A stretch of DNA of 64,000 bases from contig NZ_RPEN01000152.1 of the NCBI RefSeq assembly GCF_003991405.1, positions 1 to 64,000 on the forward strand, given 5' to 3'. The translations under genes and the position numbers were made by a program. Positions within the stretch are counted from its first letter, which is position 1. Each line of letters opens with the position of its first letter. This DNA is from Pseudorhodobacter sp. E13 (lineage in GTDB: Bacteria; Pseudomonadota; Alphaproteobacteria; Rhodobacterales; Rhodobacteraceae). Under the pieces are notes generated by a model that saw only the letters and a program-made list of their open reading frames with translations, made no database searches and had not been told where the DNA came from. This document shows positions 62,438 through 64,000 of this stretch, one piece after another.

Positions 62438-63217
62438 ATGGATATGGATTTGGCCTATGCCAATGGGGCCTTTATTGCGGGTGCGGCAGACTACCCGCCG
62501 AAATGGCAGGCCGAGGCCGCCGCCTTTCGCGCACAGCTTGGGCCAAGGGCGCAACTGGGGCTGGCTTACGGCCCCGGCGCGCGGCAGGCCTTTGATCTCT
62601 TTTTGCCCGAAACCCCGCCGCGCGGCTGCGTCACCTTCATTCATGGCGGCTACTGGATGGCCTTTGATCGCAGCCTCTGGTCGCATTTCGCGGCAGGGGT
62701 GCTGGCGCGGGGCTGGGCCTGCGCGATGCCGTCCTACACCTTGGCACCAGAGGCCCGGATCGCCGCGATGACGGCAGAAATGGGGGCGGCATTGGCTGCG
62801 ATTGGCGCGCAGGTGCCGGGGCCGCAGGTGGTGACGGGCCATTCCGCTGGCGGCCACCTCAGCGCGCGTATGGGCTGCGCCGATCTGGCGGTGCCGGGGT
62901 TGGTGCGGGTGGTGCCCATCTCACCGCTGTCGGATCTGGACCAGATCGCACAAACCAAGATGCAGGAAAAACTCCACCTCGACGCGGCGGAAATCGCAGC
63001 CGAAAGCCCGGCCCGCCTTGCTCTGCGCGCAGGCGTGCAGGCCCATGTCTGGGTCGGCGGGCAGGAACGCCCCAGCTTTCTGTGGCAAGCACGGCTGTTA
63101 TCCGAGGCCTGGTCCTGCGACTGGACGGTCAGCCCCGGCAAACACCATTTCGACGTGATCGACGCCTTGCAAGATGCCAACAGCCCCTTGGTCGACATTT
63201 TAGTCGGGGGCCTCTGA
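62438..63217 (+). CDS. Alpha/beta hydrolase (kynurenine-formamidase-like)
   Basis: A 259-residue cytoplasmic esterase-like protein. The oxyanion segment HGGYW (69-73), nucleophile Ser136 in GHSAGGH and the terminal catalytic His in GKHHFDVID are visible. The HGGYW-type oxyanion motif is shared with carboxylesterases and with kynurenine formamidase KynB-like proteins; substrate is uncertain. It diverges from gabD. Confidence 0.88.
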   Translation: MDMDLAYANGAFIAGAADYPPKWQAEAAAFRAQLGPRAQLGLAYGPGARQAFDLFLPETPPRGCVTFIHGGYWMAFDRSLWSHFAAGVLARGWACAMPSYTLAPEARIAAMTAEMGAALAAIGAQVPGPQVVTGHSAGGHLSARMGCADLAVPGLVRVVPISPLSDLDQIAQTKMQEKLHLDAAEIAAESPARLALRAGVQAHVWVGGQERPSFLWQARLLSEAWSCDWTVSPGKHHFDVIDALQDANSPLVDILVGGL

Positions 63218-63226
63218 TCCCCCGGC

Positions 63227-63265
63227 TTTCTTTTCGGCAAAAATATCCCCGCCGGAGGCATCCGG
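63227..63265 (-). repeat. Dispersed intergenic element, inverted copy
   Basis: On the minus strand it gives GCCTCCGGCGGGGATATTT followed by a TTGCCGAAAAG sequence, a diverged copy of the AGGTATTTTCGCCAAGATGA element, between the convergent hydrolase and RND genes. Confidence 0.65.
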
Positions 63266-63274
63266 CCCCAGCCA

Positions 63275-64000
63275 CTATTCCCCCGGCTGGGGCAAGGGCC
63301 GCAACAGCAGCGCGCCCAACCCAAGGCAAGCGGCAACCACCAGCACCGCCCCCGCGATAAACAAGCCAAACGCCGCCGCCATCGCAGGGGCTGCGGCCAA
63401 GGCCGGAACAAGGCCGACCAAGGGGCCAAACAGCGCCCCGGTGGGAATGGCCCAACCCAGCGTCAGCGCGAACCATGCCAGAATCGCCAGCATCCCGCCC
63501 CACAGCAGCGCTCGCGCGCGCGGCGCCGCTTGCGCGCGCAACCCGCGTTTGAACGCGTTGATCTGGCGCGCCAGATCGCCCTGCACGGCCAGCACCGCCG
63601 GCACCAGCACCAACACCAGCAACATGCCAAAGCCCAAACCATAGACCAGCGTGATCACCGTCGGCCGCAAAAACTCCGCCTGAGAGGAGCGTTCATACAG
63701 CAGTGGCGCCAGCCCCAGCACGGTGGTCGCCGTGGTCAGCAAGACCGGGCGCAGACGGTCTGCCACCGCATCAATGATCGCCGGATACAGCCCGCGCTTT
63801 TCGCCATATTGGTCGATGGTGGAAATCAGCACGATGGAATCATTGATGATGATCCCGGTCATCCCGATCATGCCCACGATGGAAAACATCGACAGCGGCA
63901 CGCCCCAGGCATCATGCCCGTAAATCGCCCCGATCAGACCAAAGGGGATCACGGCCATCACCACCACCGGGCGCGTCCAACTGGCAAAAACCCATGCCAG
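63275..64000 (-). CDS. RND efflux transporter permease, C-terminal part (runs off window)
   Basis: Partial inner-membrane pump of the AcrB/MexB type, whose N-terminal part lies beyond position 64,000. The visible part includes IPFGLIGAIYGHDAWG, the MIGMTGIIINDSIVLIST segment and RPVLLTTATTVLGLAPLL from the last membrane helices. After the usual final segment (LVYGLGFGMLLVLVLVPAVLA) there is an extra tail of about 95 residues with three hydrophobic segments. The frame is open to the window edge (upstream residues LAWVFASWTRP). No start is assigned. Confidence 0.9.
   Translation of the reverse strand: MAWVFASWTRPVVVMAVIPFGLIGAIYGHDAWGVPLSMFSIVGMIGMTGIIINDSIVLISTIDQYGEKRGLYPAIIDAVADRLRPVLLTTATTVLGLAPLLYERSSQAEFLRPTVITLVYGLGFGMLLVLVLVPAVLAVQGDLARQINAFKRGLRAQAAPRARALLWGGMLAILAWFALTLGWAIPTGALFGPLVGLVPALAAAPAMAAAFGLFIAGAVLVVAACLGLGALLLRPLPQPGE

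Overview
The window looks like an alphaproteobacterial chromosome of the Rhodobacteraceae (Rhodobacter/Roseobacter type). The reasons are the high-GC coding sequence, the block murA / DUF2948 / hisD / UPF0262 / LMW-phosphatase, a PstC-PstA pair with large extensions, the SPOR-lipoprotein / dacC / tmk / holB / tatD / MBL block, and a GC-rich dispersed intergenic repeat (core AGGTATTTTCGCCAAGATGA) typical of that family. Family assignments come from motifs read by eye; no database search was run.

Region 1, about 1-12,893: a genomic island. It holds a possible IS21-type end, an SH3 lipoprotein, a possible replication-initiation protein, two small unknown proteins, a complete type I restriction-modification system (hsdM-hsdS-hsdR) and a tyrosine integrase. 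The integrase sits directly next to the 3' end of tRNA-Thr(GGT) at 12,894-12,968, the likely attachment site. Base composition in the left part and in parts of the hsd locus is visibly more AT-rich than the core.

Region 2, 13.0-27.4 kb: core genes. murA, DUF2948 and hisD are followed by a tightly overlapping series (UPF0262, LMW phosphatase, NTF2-like, GNAT, nitrilase-family). Next is the phosphate regulon pstS-pstC-pstA-pstB-phoU-phoB behind a Pho box, with no phoR in the window. A 61-bp tandem repeat, a nitroreductase and an EI24 membrane protein follow.

Region 3, 27.4-44.0 kb: DUF1467 and methylmalonyl-CoA epimerase; a response regulator; a GNAT; a DUF1501/DUF1800 pair (DUF1501 with a Tat motif); a polyamine/spermidine-type ABC importer; and a minus-strand core operon running SPOR lipoprotein, dacC, tmk, holB, tatD, MBL hydrolase, AEC transporter.

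Region 4, 44.2-57.9 kb: the most unusual part and my candidate for an undescribed system. Six co-directional minus-strand genes encode an HtrA-like protease with two PDZ-like domains, an OmpR-type regulator, a histidine kinase, a patatin lipoprotein, an exported caspase-fold protease and an S1 serine protease zymogen. They diverge from a plus-strand pair: a PPC-like secreted protein and a second exported caspase. A convergent ECF sigma factor plus membrane-anchored VWA protein abuts them across one terminator. All effectors carry export signals, so this looks like an envelope proteolytic/lipolytic cascade with its own two-component control. The S1 protease has an Arg|Val-Ile-Gly-Gly activation site but Thr where trypsin has Asp189. 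It may therefore be unable to activate itself and may need an Arg-specific protease such as the caspases next door.

Region 5, 58.0-64.0 kb: an unknown protein, a TerB protein, cold-shock protein, a peptidoglycan-binding protein, DUF2461, a GabD-type dehydrogenase, an alpha/beta hydrolase, and the C-terminal part of an RND efflux permease that runs off the window.
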